Assembly: GCF_003201935.1 (NCBI RefSeq)
Contig: NZ_QJJL01000002.1
Location: forward strand, 496,001 to 560,000
Reading direction: 5' to 3'
Source: Loktanella sp. PT4BL
GTDB taxonomy: Bacteria > Pseudomonadota > Alphaproteobacteria > Rhodobacterales > Rhodobacteraceae
DNA: 64,000 nucleotides
In this document: positions 45,985-54,283 of the stretch, piece by piece
How positions within the stretch are numbered: the first letter of the stretch is position 1
Layout of the letters: every line of letters begins with the position of its first letter
Program-made: the position numbers and the translations under genes
The notes under the pieces: generated by a model
The model's database searches: none
Seen by the model: only the letters and a program-made list of their open reading frames with translations
Told to the model about the DNA's origin: nothing

Positions 45985-46475
45985 CCGCCGAACCGCTCTT
46001 TCAACGCGGTGTTGACGGCGGGTGTCACGAATTTAGACACATCCCCCCCAAGGCGCGCGATCTCTTTCACCAGCTTGGACGCAATCGCCTGATGTTGGGC
46101 CTCGGCCATCAGAAACACGGTCTCGATTGAATTATCCAGCACACGGTTCATGCCAACCATCTGATATTCATACTCAAAATCCGCCACCGCACGCAAACCG
46201 CGAATAATCATCGACGCGCCCACATCACGGGCACAGTCAATCAGCAGGTTCTCGAACGGATGGGCCACAATTTCACATCCGCTCTTTGCAGAGAGCAGCT
46301 TCACCTCGGCCTCGATCATCTCAACCCGTTCCTCCAAGGTGAATAACGGGCTTTTGTCTCGGTTGATCGCCACACCGATGACAAGCCGATCCACCAGCGT
46401 GGCAGCACGGCGGATGATATCAAGATGTCCATGCGTGACCGGATCAAAGGTACCGGGATAAAGTCCTACGCGCAT
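45981..46475 (-). CDS. coaD: phosphopantetheine adenylyltransferase
   Basis: Penultimate enzyme of coenzyme A synthesis. The 164-residue protein starts MRVGLYPGTFDPVTHGHLDIIRRA, with the nucleotidyltransferase motif TFDPVTHGH. The second motif appears in EYQMVGMNRVLDNSIETVFLMAEAQHQAIASKLVKEIA (about residues 98-135, ISSKxVK-like). ATG 46475 follows AAGAGGTTTGCC; an in-frame extension to 46508 is unlike the family. The downstream hydrolase gene overlaps it. Confidence 0.96.
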   Translation of the reverse strand: MRVGLYPGTFDPVTHGHLDIIRRAATLVDRLVIGVAINRDKSPLFTLEERVEMIEAEVKLLSAKSGCEIVAHPFENLLIDCARDVGASMIIRGLRAVADFEYEYQMVGMNRVLDNSIETVFLMAEAQHQAIASKLVKEIARLGGDVSKFVTPAVNTALKERFGG

Positions 46476-46542
46476 GGCAAACCTCTTGGTGTTCTGAATT
46501 TTTGCCAAGCAACATTATTGCGCAGCAGAATGCAAGCACGGC

Positions 46543-46977
46543 CTAGTGGCCCATAATCATGCTTTCAAGCGATTCTTTTTCCATCGCCAACTGCGACAAA
46601 CGGCCCTTTACGGCGTCCCCGATCGAAATCAGGCCCACCATACGGCCCTCATCCATCACCGGCAGGTGGCGGAACCGCCCGGCGGTCATCATTTCCAGCA
46701 CCTCAAGCGCCGAATTCGCAGGGGTACAGGTGGTCAGCTTGGCTGTCATCAGGGCACTGACCGGATCACTCAGACAGGCAGCCCCCCGTTTGCCCAATTC
46801 ACGCACAATGTCACGTTCGGACAGGATGCCATCCAGTGATTCACCATCAGAAGACACCACAACGGTACCGATACGGTGCTCTGACAAGAGCTTGGCCGCA
46901 TCAGCCACAGAGGATGAGGGCGTCACCGAAATCACACCAACCTCAGGTTTCGACTTCAACATTTGGGAAACTAACAT
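46543..46977 (-). CDS. CBS domain protein
   Basis: A 144-residue protein made of two tandem CBS domains (about residues 8-62 and 72-130), which bind adenosine ligands. Visible elements are SVADAAKLLSEHRIGTVVV and GILSERDIVREL in the first, ALEVLEMMTAGRFRHLPVM and GLISIGDAVKGRL in the second. Stand-alone pairs like this act as energy sensors or as modulators of a partner enzyme; the partner here is unknown. It lies between coaD and a LysR gene, on the same strand as both. Confidence 0.92.
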   Translation of the reverse strand: MLVSQMLKSKPEVGVISVTPSSSVADAAKLLSEHRIGTVVVSSDGESLDGILSERDIVRELGKRGAACLSDPVSALMTAKLTTCTPANSALEVLEMMTAGRFRHLPVMDEGRMVGLISIGDAVKGRLSQLAMEKESLESMIMGH

Positions 46978-47015
46978 GGGTGGACTCCTTGGTTCTCCTC
47001 CGGAATTTCAGCGTG

Positions 47016-47918
47016 TCAAACGGGGGGGCCAGCTGTCAAGCGTGCTGTGCGTTCGAGCCGCACAACTTCGTCCTGTATTCCCGCCCGCAGCGCCTGCGCA
47101 AACCGCGTCAAACGGTCAAGCCGCCGGTCCGAAGTATGACGCACCAGATAAAACGACCGCGTCAGCGCCACTTGGTCAGGCAACACCATCTGCACCTCGG
47201 GCGCAAAGGGCAGCGCGAAATCATGCACGATCCCGACACCCGCCTGCCGGATCATCTGTAACTGTACCGCCACGGAATTCGACGCCATCTGCACGCCAGC
47301 CACATCAATCGCGCTGAGGTAATCCAGCTCTTTGTCGAAAATCATATCCGGAATATAGCCCACGATCCGCCGCCCTTTCAGATCGGCCAGACTCTGCAAA
47401 GGGGGCGCATCTGAACGCATCGCAAGATGCAACTGATAGTCCGTGATCTTCTGCACTGTCAGCCGCCCTGCGGCGGGCGGGCTGACGGTTATCGCCATAT
47501 CTGCCTCGCGCCGTGACAGGTTCACGACACGGGGGAGTGCCAGAATTTGCACCTCAAGATCAGGGTTCCTTTCCTGAATAGCCGCGCAAACCTGCGGCAA
47601 AAGGTAATTCGCCGCCCCGTCCGGCGCACCGATCCGGATTTGCCCTGTCAACCCCGCACGTTCCCCCTGCCCCTCATCCGCGATCCGTGCCAGATGAACC
47701 TCGGCCTCTGCGGCACGTTCCTTCATCCGTTCACCCAGATCGGTCAACGCATAGCCCTGCGGTGATTTCACAAAAAGCGCGGCCCCCAGATTGCGCTCCA
47801 ACCGCGCAATCCGGCGGCCCAAGGTCGAGGGGTCCATTTTCAGCACAGGTGCGGCCGCCGACAGGCCCTCGGCCCGCGCGACCGCCAGAAACACCCGCAT
47901 ATCATCCCAGTTTTCCAT
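47016..47918 (-). CDS. LysR family regulator divergent from mmsA
   Basis: A 300-residue regulator. The helix-turn-helix is in MENWDDMRVFLAVARAEGLSAAAPVLKMDPSTLGRRIARLER (residues 1-42; recognition helix DPSTLGRRIARL), followed by a substrate-binding domain from about residue 88. I choose ATG 47918; the alternative at 47939 would place the palindrome TTGCATTTTTGCAA in the coding region. It is divergent from mmsA over about 100 bp, so it probably regulates methylmalonate-semialdehyde dehydrogenase and thereby valine catabolism. Confidence 0.9.
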   Translation of the reverse strand: MENWDDMRVFLAVARAEGLSAAAPVLKMDPSTLGRRIARLERNLGAALFVKSPQGYALTDLGERMKERAAEAEVHLARIADEGQGERAGLTGQIRIGAPDGAANYLLPQVCAAIQERNPDLEVQILALPRVVNLSRREADMAITVSPPAAGRLTVQKITDYQLHLAMRSDAPPLQSLADLKGRRIVGYIPDMIFDKELDYLSAIDVAGVQMASNSVAVQLQMIRQAGVGIVHDFALPFAPEVQMVLPDQVALTRSFYLVRHTSDRRLDRLTRFAQALRAGIQDEVVRLERTARLTAGPPV

Positions 47919-47925
47919 AGCACCC

Positions 47926-47949
47926 TTGCATTTTTGCAAAATGATTTTG
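47926..47949. promoter_or_regulatory. inverted repeats between lysR and mmsA (candidate LysR operator)
   Basis: TTGCATTTTTGCAA (47926-47939) has 5-bp arms TTGCA/TGCAA, and CAAAATGATTTTG (47937-47949) has 6-bp arms. Both are AT-rich palindromes in the divergent region, 8 bp before the regulator start codon, as expected for autoregulation and activation of mmsA. Confidence 0.5.
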
Positions 47950-48018
47950 GGATATTGGTTCTTTTACGCGGAAAAACGCAAGGATATAGTCGCTCCAAAC
48001 CAACATTTGGAGGATCCC

Positions 48019-49518
48019 ATGCAAGAGTTGACCCACTACATCAACGGCGAACACGTCAAAGGCACGTCCGGCCGTTTTGCCGACGTCTTCAACCCCGCCA
48101 CCGGCGAAGTGCAGGCGAAAGTGCCGCTCGCAAACGCCGCTGAAATGGCCAAAGCCGTTGAAATCGCAGCGAAAGCCCAACCGGCATGGGCCAAAGTAAA
48201 CCCCCAGCGCCGCGCCCGCGTCATGATGGCCTTCGTGGGTCTTCTGAACCGCGATATGGACAAACTGGCCGAGGCACTCAGCCGCGAACACGGCAAAACC
48301 CTGCCAGACGCCAAAGGCGACGTGATCCGCGGTCTTGAGGTTGTGGAATACTGCATCGGTGCGCCGCAGCTTCTGAAAGGTGAATTCACCGACAGCGCGG
48401 GACCCGGCATCGACATGTATTCCATGAAACAGCCTTTGGGTGTCACCGCGGGCATCACGCCATTCAACTTCCCTGCCATGATCCCAATGTGGATGTTCGC
48501 GCCCGCAATAGCTTGCGGCAACGCCTTTATCCTCAAACCCTCCGAGCGTGACCCATCCGTGCCGCTGATGCTGGCCGAACTGATGGAAGAAGCAGGGCTG
48601 CCCAAAGGCATCCTGCAGGTCGTCAACGGCGACAAGGAGGCGGTTGACGCGATCCTTTACGACGACACGATCCAGTCGGTCGGTTTCGTGGGTTCAACGC
48701 CGATTGCGGAATACATCTACGGCACCGGCTGCGCACAGGGCAAACGCGTGCAGTGCTTTGGTGGTGCCAAGAACCACATGATCATCATGCCCGATGCCGA
48801 CATGGATCAGGCCGCCGACGCGCTGGTCGGTGCGGGCTACGGTGCTGCTGGCGAACGCTGCATGGCGATTTCGGTGGCTGTGGCCGTGGGTGATGAGACC
48901 GCTGACCGTCTGCTCGAAAAGCTCGTCCCCAAAGTCGAGGCGCTGAAGGTCGGCCCCTACACCGCAGGCAATGACGTGGACTATGGCCCCGTTGTCACCG
49001 CCGCCGCCAAGGCCAACATCGAACGTCTGGTGCAAACCGGCATCGACCAAGGTGCGAAACTGGTCGTCGACGGGCGCAATTTCAAACTGCAAGGATACGA
49101 GGACGGCTTCTTTGTCGGCCCGCACCTCTTTGACAACGTCACCAAGGACATGGACATCTACAAGACCGAAATCTTCGGCCCTGTCCTGTCCACCATCCGC
49201 GCCAAAACCTATGAAGAGGCCATCGGCCTTGCCATGGACCACGAATATGGCAACGGCACCGCGATCTTCACCCGCGACGGCGACACCGCCCGCGATTTCG
49301 CCAACCGCATCAACATCGGCATGGTTGGCGTGAACGTGCCGATCCCTGTGCCGCTGGCCTACCACACCTTTGGCGGCTGGAAGAAATCCATGTTCGGCGA
49401 CCTCAACCAGCACGGCCCCGATGCTTTCAAGTTCTACACACGGACCAAGACGATCACATCGCGCTGGCCCTCGGGCATCAAAGAAGGCGGCGAGTTCTCG
49501 ATCCCGCTGATGGACTAA
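48019..49518 (+). CDS. mmsA: methylmalonate-semialdehyde dehydrogenase (acylating)
   Basis: CoA-acylating aldehyde dehydrogenase of 499 residues in valine and thymine degradation, giving propionyl-CoA. Motifs: TAGITPFNFPAMIPMWMFAPAIACGN near residue 148, FVGSTPIAEYIYGTG near 225, and the catalytic cysteine in GYGAAGERCMAISVAV near 283. The usual MmsA FGGAKNHMIIMPDADMDQA precedes it. The start at ATG 48019 follows TTGGAGGATCCC; the frame is open far upstream but unrelated. A 12-bp GAAA-loop terminator follows. Confidence 0.96.
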   Translation: MQELTHYINGEHVKGTSGRFADVFNPATGEVQAKVPLANAAEMAKAVEIAAKAQPAWAKVNPQRRARVMMAFVGLLNRDMDKLAEALSREHGKTLPDAKGDVIRGLEVVEYCIGAPQLLKGEFTDSAGPGIDMYSMKQPLGVTAGITPFNFPAMIPMWMFAPAIACGNAFILKPSERDPSVPLMLAELMEEAGLPKGILQVVNGDKEAVDAILYDDTIQSVGFVGSTPIAEYIYGTGCAQGKRVQCFGGAKNHMIIMPDADMDQAADALVGAGYGAAGERCMAISVAVAVGDETADRLLEKLVPKVEALKVGPYTAGNDVDYGPVVTAAAKANIERLVQTGIDQGAKLVVDGRNFKLQGYEDGFFVGPHLFDNVTKDMDIYKTEIFGPVLSTIRAKTYEEAIGLAMDHEYGNGTAIFTRDGDTARDFANRINIGMVGVNVPIPVPLAYHTFGGWKKSMFGDLNQHGPDAFKFYTRTKTITSRWPSGIKEGGEFSIPLMD

Positions 49519-49524
49519 AACATC

Positions 49525-49554
49525 AAAGGCCCACCGGAAACGGTGGGCCTTTTT
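49525..49554 (+). terminator. intrinsic terminator of mmsA
   Basis: AAAGGCCCACCG pairs fully with CGGTGGGCCTTT around a GAAA tetraloop, the last T residues continuing the run. At 12 bp it is the longest perfect terminator stem in the window. Confidence 0.92.
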
Positions 49555-49705
49555 GGTTGCTGCAGGCTGCTTTGCCCGGCCAGCGCCAGGTGCAGGGGTT
49601 CTGCCTATAGACAGAAGATGCCCGCACTACAGCGGCGCGCAACAACGCAGCACTTGGTCAGACCGATTGCCCTTTCATGTGCCGTTCCGGCGGTTTCTTC
49701 AGGCA

Positions 49706-50122
49706 CTAGCCCTTGCGGATCTCGACCTTCGCGGCTTCACGTTGCTTCGGGGCCGTCTTCGGAATGGTGATGGTCAACACACCGTCCTTGAGCTGGGCAT
49801 CCACATCTTCGCCGCGGGCGTCAGGGGGCAAACGAAACGAGCGACTGAAGGCGCCATAGTGCCGCTCCGAAAAGTACCATGTATCCCCCTTGTCTTCGCG
49901 CTCGGTGCGCTTTTCGCCCTTCAGCAGAACCACACCGTCCTCGACGCTGAGGTTGATGTCCTTTTCTTCCACGCCGGGCAGCTCGACAGCAATGCGGTAC
50001 GCATCATCGTCTCCTGAAGCTTCGGACGCTGGCGCCAGCCATTCCGAGACGCGTTCACCCAGTTGGCGAAATGGATCGTAGAGTGATGGCCAAAAACCGC
50101 TGGTGTGGGATTTCTCAACCAT
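49706..50122 (-). CDS. Hsp20/alpha-crystallin small heat-shock protein
   Basis: A 138-residue ATP-independent chaperone. The alpha-crystallin domain occupies about residues 40-130, with YRIAVELPGVEEKDINLSVEDGVVLLKGEK, the FxRxFRLP-like SRSFRLPPDARGEDVDAQLKDGVLTITIPK, and the closing GVLTI signature. ATG 50122 follows GAGGAG; a long upstream frame to 50344 is unlike the family. The gene interrupts the valine-degradation set on the opposite strand. A heat-shock sigma promoter cannot be identified with confidence. Confidence 0.93.
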   Translation of the reverse strand: MVEKSHTSGFWPSLYDPFRQLGERVSEWLAPASEASGDDDAYRIAVELPGVEEKDINLSVEDGVVLLKGEKRTEREDKGDTWYFSERHYGAFSRSFRLPPDARGEDVDAQLKDGVLTITIPKTAPKQREAAKVEIRKG

Positions 50123-50560
50123 ATCCGTACTCCTCTTTAATAGGTTTCCTGCGAAAGGACGTACTTCACCCAGCATCAACGGGTTTTGATCTTTCTCAAA
50201 CGCGGGGCCGCAAAAGGGTTCATGCCCGCGAAGCCGTGAACATGGTGCAGGCTTTGACGCGTGACGGTGCCCCCGAACATCTTGAACGGGATGACGGCAG
50301 GCCAGATGCAGCATTGATCTTAGCGTTGCATGGCGAGCCAGCACGCGCGAAATTCTCGGGCTTCAGATGAATTCCAGGCGCTTGCGCTTTTGCGACGTTC
50401 GCGTTCTTCAGTGAAGGCTTTTCGGGTTGGTCAACGGGCGCAATCGGATGACGGCATTATCTGCACGCCTTCAAGGCCTCCGCCTCACCTAGGACTTGCC
50501 AACCACATCTGTTCCGCGCAAGATATGAACAAGCGTTCAATTCCTTGACGGGAGGCAAAG
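50123..50560. other. 438-bp intergenic region
   Basis: No convincing gene is seen. Short frames exist on both strands but lack a ribosome binding site and recognisable motifs. The region must hold the promoters of hsp20 and of the acyl-CoA dehydrogenase gene, which are divergent here. Confidence 0.6.
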
Positions 50561-51697
50561 ATGGATTTCGCTCTGACCGAAGAACAGTCTGCCATTTTCG
50601 AGATGGCCCGCGATTTCGGTGCCGAACATATCGCGCCCCATGCCCGCACATGGGAGGCCGAAGGCACCATTCCCAAAGCACTCTGGCCCAAGCTTGCGGA
50701 ACTCGGTTTCGGCGGGCTCTATGTGTCCGAAGAGCGCGGCGGCACCGGCCTGTCGCGGCTTGATGCGACATTGGTCTTCGAGGCGCTGTCGCAGTCCTGC
50801 GCCTCTGTCGCGGCCTTCCTGTCGATCCATAACATGTGCGCGCGGATGATTGACGCCTATGGCACCGACGCGCTCAAGGACCGCATGCTGCCTAAGGCGC
50901 TCAGCATGGAAACGATCCTGTCCTACTGCCTCACTGAACCCGGGTCAGGCTCGGACGCGGCGGCACTCAAGACCAAAGCAGCACGCGACAATTCCGGCTA
51001 TCTTCTGACCGGCACCAAAGCGTTCATCTCGGGTGGCGGCTATTCCGACGCTTATATCGTGATGGCGCGCACAAGCGATGATGGCCCCAAAGGGATCAGT
51101 GCCATCGTGGTCGAGGATGGTGCGGCGGGTCTGTCATTCGGCGGGCTTGAGGATAAAATGGGCTGGCGGTCACAACCCACGCGGCAGGTGCAGATGGACA
51201 GCTGCCCTGCCCCTGCAGAGAACCTGCTGGGCGAAGAAGGCCAAGGCTTCAAATACGCCATGGCCGGTCTTGATGGCGGGCGTCTGAACATCGCGGCTTG
51301 TTCGATCGGTGCCGCACAATCCGCCCTTGATCAAACCGTGGCTTATATGGCCGAACGCCGCGCCTTCGGCAAATCCATCGACCAGTTTCAGGGATTGCAA
51401 TTCCGGCTTGCGGACATGGAAATCGCCCTGCAATCGGCCCGCACTTTCCTGCGCCAAGCGGCATGGAAACTTGACACAGGCGCACCGGACGCCACGAAAT
51501 TCTGCGCCATGGCCAAGAAACTCTGCACCGAAACAGGTAGCAATGTGGCAGACCAGTGCCTGCAATTGCACGGTGGCTACGGTTATTTGGCTGACTACGG
51601 GGTCGAAAAGATCGTGCGTGATCTGCGCGTGCATCAGATATTGGAAGGCACCAACGAAATCATGCGTCTGATTACAGCGCGCCATATGATCCAGTAA
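50561..51697 (+). CDS. acyl-CoA dehydrogenase, probable isobutyryl-CoA dehydrogenase
   Basis: FAD-dependent acyl-CoA dehydrogenase of 378 residues. Motifs: LTEPGSGSDAAALKTKA near residue 127 (FAD region), AFISGGGYSDAYIVMART near 155, and the C-terminal LQLHGGYGYLADYGVEKIVRDLRVHQILEGTNEIMR. The catalytic glutamate is in QILEGTNE near 362. Placement before 3-hydroxyisobutyryl-CoA hydrolase and mmsB points to isobutyryl-CoA in valine breakdown. The ribosome binding site GGGAGGCAAAG precedes ATG. Confidence 0.9.
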   Translation: MDFALTEEQSAIFEMARDFGAEHIAPHARTWEAEGTIPKALWPKLAELGFGGLYVSEERGGTGLSRLDATLVFEALSQSCASVAAFLSIHNMCARMIDAYGTDALKDRMLPKALSMETILSYCLTEPGSGSDAAALKTKAARDNSGYLLTGTKAFISGGGYSDAYIVMARTSDDGPKGISAIVVEDGAAGLSFGGLEDKMGWRSQPTRQVQMDSCPAPAENLLGEEGQGFKYAMAGLDGGRLNIAACSIGAAQSALDQTVAYMAERRAFGKSIDQFQGLQFRLADMEIALQSARTFLRQAAWKLDTGAPDATKFCAMAKKLCTETGSNVADQCLQLHGGYGYLADYGVEKIVRDLRVHQILEGTNEIMRLITARHMIQ

Positions 51698-51746
51698 CTC
51701 ACGCCGTCCCGGACCCCGATCCGGAACCTCACAAGGGCCCACCGAA

Positions 51747-52793
51747 GTGACCGACATCATCATCCACAAATCCGGCAAAGCAGGCCTCATCACGCTGAAC
51801 CGTCCCAAAGCACTGAATGCGCTGACATGGGATATGTGTCTGGCAATCGAGGCAGCACTGGATGCATGGCGGTCCGATCCCGAGGTCGCCCTGATCCTCA
51901 TCGACGGCGCAGGCGACCGGGCCTTTTGTTCCGGCGGCGACATTGCGGAAATGTACGCCTCTGGCCAAAAGGGCGATCTCGACTATGGCCGCCGCTTCTG
52001 GCGTGACGAATATCGCCTCAATGCCAAGATCAGGCGCTACCCCAAGCCCGTCGTCAGCTTCCTGCACGGCTTTACCATGGGCGGCGGGGTTGGTGTCGGC
52101 TGTCATGCGTCCCACCGTATCGTCTGCGAAAACAGCCAGATCGCCATGCCCGAGTGCAGCATCGGTCTTGTCCCCGATGTGGGAGGCTCACTCCTACTCG
52201 CGCAAGCACCCGGGCATTGCGGTGAATTCCTCGGGCTCAGCGGGGACCGTATGGACACCGGCGATGCGCTCTACGCCGGTTTCGCCGACCACTTTATCCC
52301 GCAAGAGGGTTGGGCGGACCTGAAAGAGACGCTGATCAGCACGGGCGACGCGTCCTTTGTCGAAGCCGCATCTGCACCCCCGCCGCCCGCACGGCTGGCC
52401 GCATGGCAAGACGAAATCGACAACTGCTTTGGCGGTGCTGCACTTTCTGACATCTACCGCGCAATGGCGGCCACGCCGGACGGCCCTGCCATCACCCATG
52501 CGCGCAAACTGATGGACCGGAACGCCCCGTTGGGCATGGCTGTCGCGGTCAGGATCATACAGGCCGCCCGCCGCACCCCCGGCATCGAAGAGGCTTTGGA
52601 GCGCGAATTCCGCTACACTTATCGCTGTGTGGCACAGGGGGACTTTATCGAAGGCATCCGCGCGGCCATCATTGACCGTGACCGCAGCCCGAAATGGCAG
52701 CACGCCAGTTGGGAGGCTGTAAAAGACGAAGACGTCTCTGCAATGACCCAAGACCTCGGGCCAAACGCCTTGCAATGGAAGGAAACAACATGA
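51747..52793 (+). CDS. 3-hydroxyisobutyryl-CoA hydrolase / enoyl-CoA hydratase family protein
   Basis: Crotonase-fold enzyme of 348 residues. Length (about 350) and the C-terminal region match 3-hydroxyisobutyryl-CoA hydrolase rather than the roughly 260-residue hydratases. Elements: ITLNRPKALNALTWDM near 15, GAGDRAFCSGGDIAEMYASG near 54, FLHGFTMGGGVGVGCHASHRIV near 108, and GLVPDVGGSLLLAQAPG near 148. In the family HIBCH has this GGG loop and a Glu in PECSIGLVPD. The start is GTG at 51747. Its stop overlaps mmsB by ATGA, so hydrolase and dehydrogenase are made together. Confidence 0.9.
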   Translation: MTDIIIHKSGKAGLITLNRPKALNALTWDMCLAIEAALDAWRSDPEVALILIDGAGDRAFCSGGDIAEMYASGQKGDLDYGRRFWRDEYRLNAKIRRYPKPVVSFLHGFTMGGGVGVGCHASHRIVCENSQIAMPECSIGLVPDVGGSLLLAQAPGHCGEFLGLSGDRMDTGDALYAGFADHFIPQEGWADLKETLISTGDASFVEAASAPPPPARLAAWQDEIDNCFGGAALSDIYRAMAATPDGPAITHARKLMDRNAPLGMAVAVRIIQAARRTPGIEEALEREFRYTYRCVAQGDFIEGIRAAIIDRDRSPKWQHASWEAVKDEDVSAMTQDLGPNALQWKETT

Positions 52794-53656
52794 AAATCGG
52801 TTTCATCGGACTGGGCAACATGGGCGCGCCCATGGCTGCAAACCTCGCCAAATCGCATGAGGTCGTGGGCTTTGATACCATCGCTGTACCCGCCGGCCTG
52901 ACCCTTGCGCAAAGCGCTGCAGATGCTGCAAAAGACGCCGACGTCGTCATCACCATGCTGCCCAACGGCGATATCCTGCGTGCAGTCGCAGCCGAAATTC
53001 ACCCCGCCATGAAGGCAGGGGCTATCCACCTTGACTGCTCGACCGTCGATGTTGAAAGCGCGCGCGCCGTAGCCGCAGAGGCCGAGGCCGCAGGGCTTTC
53101 CGCTATCGACGCGCCCGTCTCAGGGGGCATTGGCGGAGCCACCAACGGCACGCTCACCTTCATGGCGGGCGGTCCTGCCGCAGCCTTCGCCACTGTCGAA
53201 CCGCTCTTTGCGATCATGGGGCAGAAGGCGGTGCACTGCGGGCCGTCAGGAAACGGCCAAGCAGCCAAGATCTGCAACAACATGATCCTTGGCGTCACGA
53301 TGATCGCCACCTGCGAAGCATTCGCGCTGGCCGACAAACTGGGGCTGGACCGGCAGGCAATGTTCGATGTGGTCAGCACGTCATCCGGAGCATCATGGAG
53401 CGTGAATGCCTATTGCCCCGCCCCGGGGATTGGCCCGCAGAGCCCCGCAGACAACGGATACAAGCCGGGCTTTGCTGCCGAACTGATGCTCAAAGATCTG
53501 AACCTGAGCCAGATGGCAGCAGAGGCCGTCGATGCCGATACACCAATGGGGCTGGCCGCACGCGATCTTTATGCACATTTTGTGGATGATGAGGACGGGC
53601 GGGGCAAGGACTTCTCCGCCATGCTGCCGCGATTTGAAACGCGCAAGCGCAGCTAG
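52790..53656 (+). CDS. mmsB: 3-hydroxyisobutyrate dehydrogenase
   Basis: NAD-dependent beta-hydroxyacid dehydrogenase of 288 residues in valine catabolism, producing methylmalonate semialdehyde for MmsA. It opens MKIGFIGLGNMGAPMAANLAKS with the GxGxxG fold. The substrate-contact signature DAPVSGGIGGATNGTLTFMAGG is near residue 105, and the catalytic lysine is in GNGQAAKICNNMILG near 161. ATG 52790 follows GGAAGGAAACAAC and overlaps the preceding stop. mmsA itself lies 3 kb upstream on its own transcript. Confidence 0.95.
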   Translation: MKIGFIGLGNMGAPMAANLAKSHEVVGFDTIAVPAGLTLAQSAADAAKDADVVITMLPNGDILRAVAAEIHPAMKAGAIHLDCSTVDVESARAVAAEAEAAGLSAIDAPVSGGIGGATNGTLTFMAGGPAAAFATVEPLFAIMGQKAVHCGPSGNGQAAKICNNMILGVTMIATCEAFALADKLGLDRQAMFDVVSTSSGASWSVNAYCPAPGIGPQSPADNGYKPGFAAELMLKDLNLSQMAAEAVDADTPMGLAARDLYAHFVDDEDGRGKDFSAMLPRFETRKRS

Positions 53657-53803
53657 GGTCGGCTGTGACCGCATAGCCGACAAACACCCTGATAGGCGGG
53701 AATCCGCTATTCAGCGGCGCAGAGCCACTGACAAAAAAGTGAGTCATCTTGAAAGTGATCTGGGCGCCTCCGATTTCCGACACATTCAGTCAGGAAAAAG
53801 GAG

Positions 53804-53953
53804 ATGACCGTGCAAGACAACAAGATAACCACCCTTAACGCTTCGTCAGTGTCCCACTGGTTGAAGAAAGACATCACCGTCAGCGCACCCGGTTGGGCAT
53901 TTGCCCTTGCCGCTGCGGTGGCAGTTATTCTGCTTGGCGTGGCACTGGATTAA
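53804..53953 (+). CDS. 49-residue single-pass membrane protein
   Basis: A mini-protein with a polar N-terminal half (MTVQDNKITTLNASSVSHWLKKDITV) and one C-terminal membrane helix (about residues 31-48, FALAAAVAVILLGVAL). A strong ribosome binding site (AAAAAGGAG) lies just before ATG 53804. It ends 3 bp before a BOF-domain protein gene, so the two are surely co-transcribed. I do not recognise a family; small membrane partners of periplasmic OB-fold proteins are a possible context. Confidence 0.7.
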   Translation: MTVQDNKITTLNASSVSHWLKKDITVSAPGWAFALAAAVAVILLGVALD

Positions 53954-53956
53954 GCC

Positions 53957-54283
53957 ATGAAAACAAAAGCTATTGTTACCGCCCTTCTGCTGGCATCGCC
54001 CTCATTTGCGCTTGCCGAACTGACAATTGCAGACCTGCAGCCTGACACGCAAGTAACGATCACCGGCGTGGTCGACCGTATCGCGGACGAGGACACATTC
54101 ATCCTGCGCGACCCAAGCGGCGAGATCGAGGTTTATCTGGGACCTAACCTCGTTCCGGTTTCCGTAGGTGCTGACGTCACTGTTGCAGGGCTTGTCGATG
54201 ACGGCCCCGTGCCAGAGATCTATGCCCGCACAGTCACCACCAGCGACGGTGAGGTCTTTACCTTCAGTTACAATTACGACTGA
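53957..54283 (+). CDS. periplasmic BOF (bacterial OB-fold) protein, YgiW/NirD-like
   Basis: A 108-residue secreted protein. A signal peptide (residues 1-20, ending ASPSFALA) is followed by an OB-fold: TIADLQPDTQVTITGVVDRI, EDTFILRDPSGEIEVYLG, VGADVTVAGLVDDGPVPEIYARTV. This matches the BOF family (YgiW/YdeI), often linked to stress or cation binding. It begins 3 bp after the mini membrane protein. Its TGA stop abuts the convergent uvrA stop, the two sharing the palindrome TGATCA, with no terminator between them. Confidence 0.88.
   Translation: MKTKAIVTALLLASPSFALAELTIADLQPDTQVTITGVVDRIADEDTFILRDPSGEIEVYLGPNLVPVSVGADVTVAGLVDDGPVPEIYARTVTTSDGEVFTFSYNYD

Noticed and set aside
50071-50370. 99-codon plus-strand frame over the hsp20 start
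   Set aside because: It overlaps the well-supported hsp20 gene on the other strand, lacks a ribosome binding site and shows no known motif.
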